From: DATAXP01 sp963708675 | Lineage (GTDB): Bacteria > Planctomycetota > Planctomycetia > Pirellulales > PNKZ01 | Direction: 5' to 3' | Assembly (NCBI GenBank): GCA_963708675.1 | Contig: CAVPTO010000003.1 | Location: forward strand, 2,232,001-2,296,000 | DNA length: 64,000 bases | Shown here: positions 63,675 through 64,000 of the stretch, one piece after another | Layout: every line of letters starts with the position of its first letter | Position numbering within the stretch: position 1 is the first letter of the stretch | Notes under the pieces: generated by a model | The model's input: the letters and a program-made list of their open reading frames with translations, nothing else | What the model was told of the DNA's origin: nothing | Databases searched by the model: none | Program-made: the position numbers and the translations under genes

Positions 63675-64000
63675 CTACGAGCACCCCATGCTGTTGCCGC
63701 AGTTGTGACAGAGGTAACAGTTGCCGGCGCGGACGGTGATCGCGCCGCAGTTGTCGCACACGGGAGCGTCGACCTGGAAGCTGGCGAACTGTTCGCCGCG
63801 GCCTGCGCCGCCGACCTTGAGTTCGAACTTCGGCGCGACGCCAGCTCGTTCGAGCAGCGTCGGGACGATCATCTGCACAGGCTTGGCAGCAGCTGTGCCA
63901 TTCGTGCCGTTGGTGTGCTGACCATTCGCTTTGGCGGCCTTGGCAGGTGACGATCCTTGTCCGCCGCTTAGCCCGCCAGCCTTCTTGGCGACGGGCTTTC
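63675..64000 (-). CDS. nrdJ: B12-dependent ribonucleotide reductase, C-terminal part (runs off the window)
   Basis: About 107 C-terminal residues; the gene continues to the right. Class II enzymes use adenosylcobalamin to make deoxynucleotides. The C-terminus CDNCGAITVRAGNCYLCHNC then GNSMGCS is the redox-active Cys tail typical of the long NrdJ form. An Ala/Gly/Lys/Asn linker (KANGQHTNGTNGTAAAK) precedes it. Only this end is visible, but the tail is distinctive. Confidence 0.88.
   Translation of the reverse strand, partial: KPVAKKAGGLSGGQGSSPAKAAKANGQHTNGTNGTAAAKPVQMIVPTLLERAGVAPKFELKVGGAGRGEQFASFQVDAPVCDNCGAITVRAGNCYLCHNCGNSMGCS

Overview
The window looks like planctomycete chromosome. GC content is high. 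There are two very large Hanks-type Ser/Thr kinases with extracellular lectin, LamG-like and LRR-like modules, many secreted or membrane proteins without a recognisable family, the C-terminus of a B12-dependent ribonucleotide reductase, and families of short palindromic repeats between genes. The phylum is inferred from gene style; no rRNA is present. I found no rRNA, tRNA or CRISPR array.

Layout. 1-7 kb: end of a secreted protein, carB, a Gly/Tyr-rich secreted protein and a HEAT-repeat protein. 7-13 kb: a giant kinase with a C-type lectin tail. 13-17 kb: a tight five-gene block whose frames overlap by 4 bases: three small membrane proteins, a tetraether-lipid-synthase-like radical SAM protein and an Lgt-like protein. 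This block is the best candidate for an undescribed system. 17-21.4 kb: ECF sigma factor, HpcH/HpaI aldolase, hpt, glgC. 21.4-31 kb: an accessory region with small orphan genes (TPR, LRR, ankyrin, zinc ribbon), REP/MITE-like hairpins, two ISAs1-type insertion sequences with intact ends and target duplications, and an IS110 remnant. 31-38.8 kb: a two-component system, sbtA-sbtB bicarbonate uptake genes, a 3-methyladenine glycosylase, purQ and dgkA. 38.9-47.2 kb: a housekeeping run rplY-pth-rpsF-ssb-rplI-dnaB-bamA. 47-53 kb: a duplicated TolC-like protein, a membrane-anchored orphan, an aldehyde dehydrogenase with a degenerate copy of its own 3' end, and a GYF/zinc-ribbon/TM2 protein. 53-59 kb: a second giant kinase and a MazEF-like pair. 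59-62 kb: epmB-efp-epmA, the complete EF-P lysylation set. 62-64 kb: a Tat-exported protein and the 3' end of nrdJ.

At least thirteen genes, including the essential carB and dnaB, are broken by single small indels. Most lie in homopolymers or GC dinucleotide runs, and correcting one or two bases restores a normal family sequence. I read these mainly as sequencing or consensus errors. Affected genes are annotated as whole genes and the breakpoint is stated in each entry. True disruptions are the two genes split by the insertion sequences, where a precise target duplication allows the original gene to be rebuilt.
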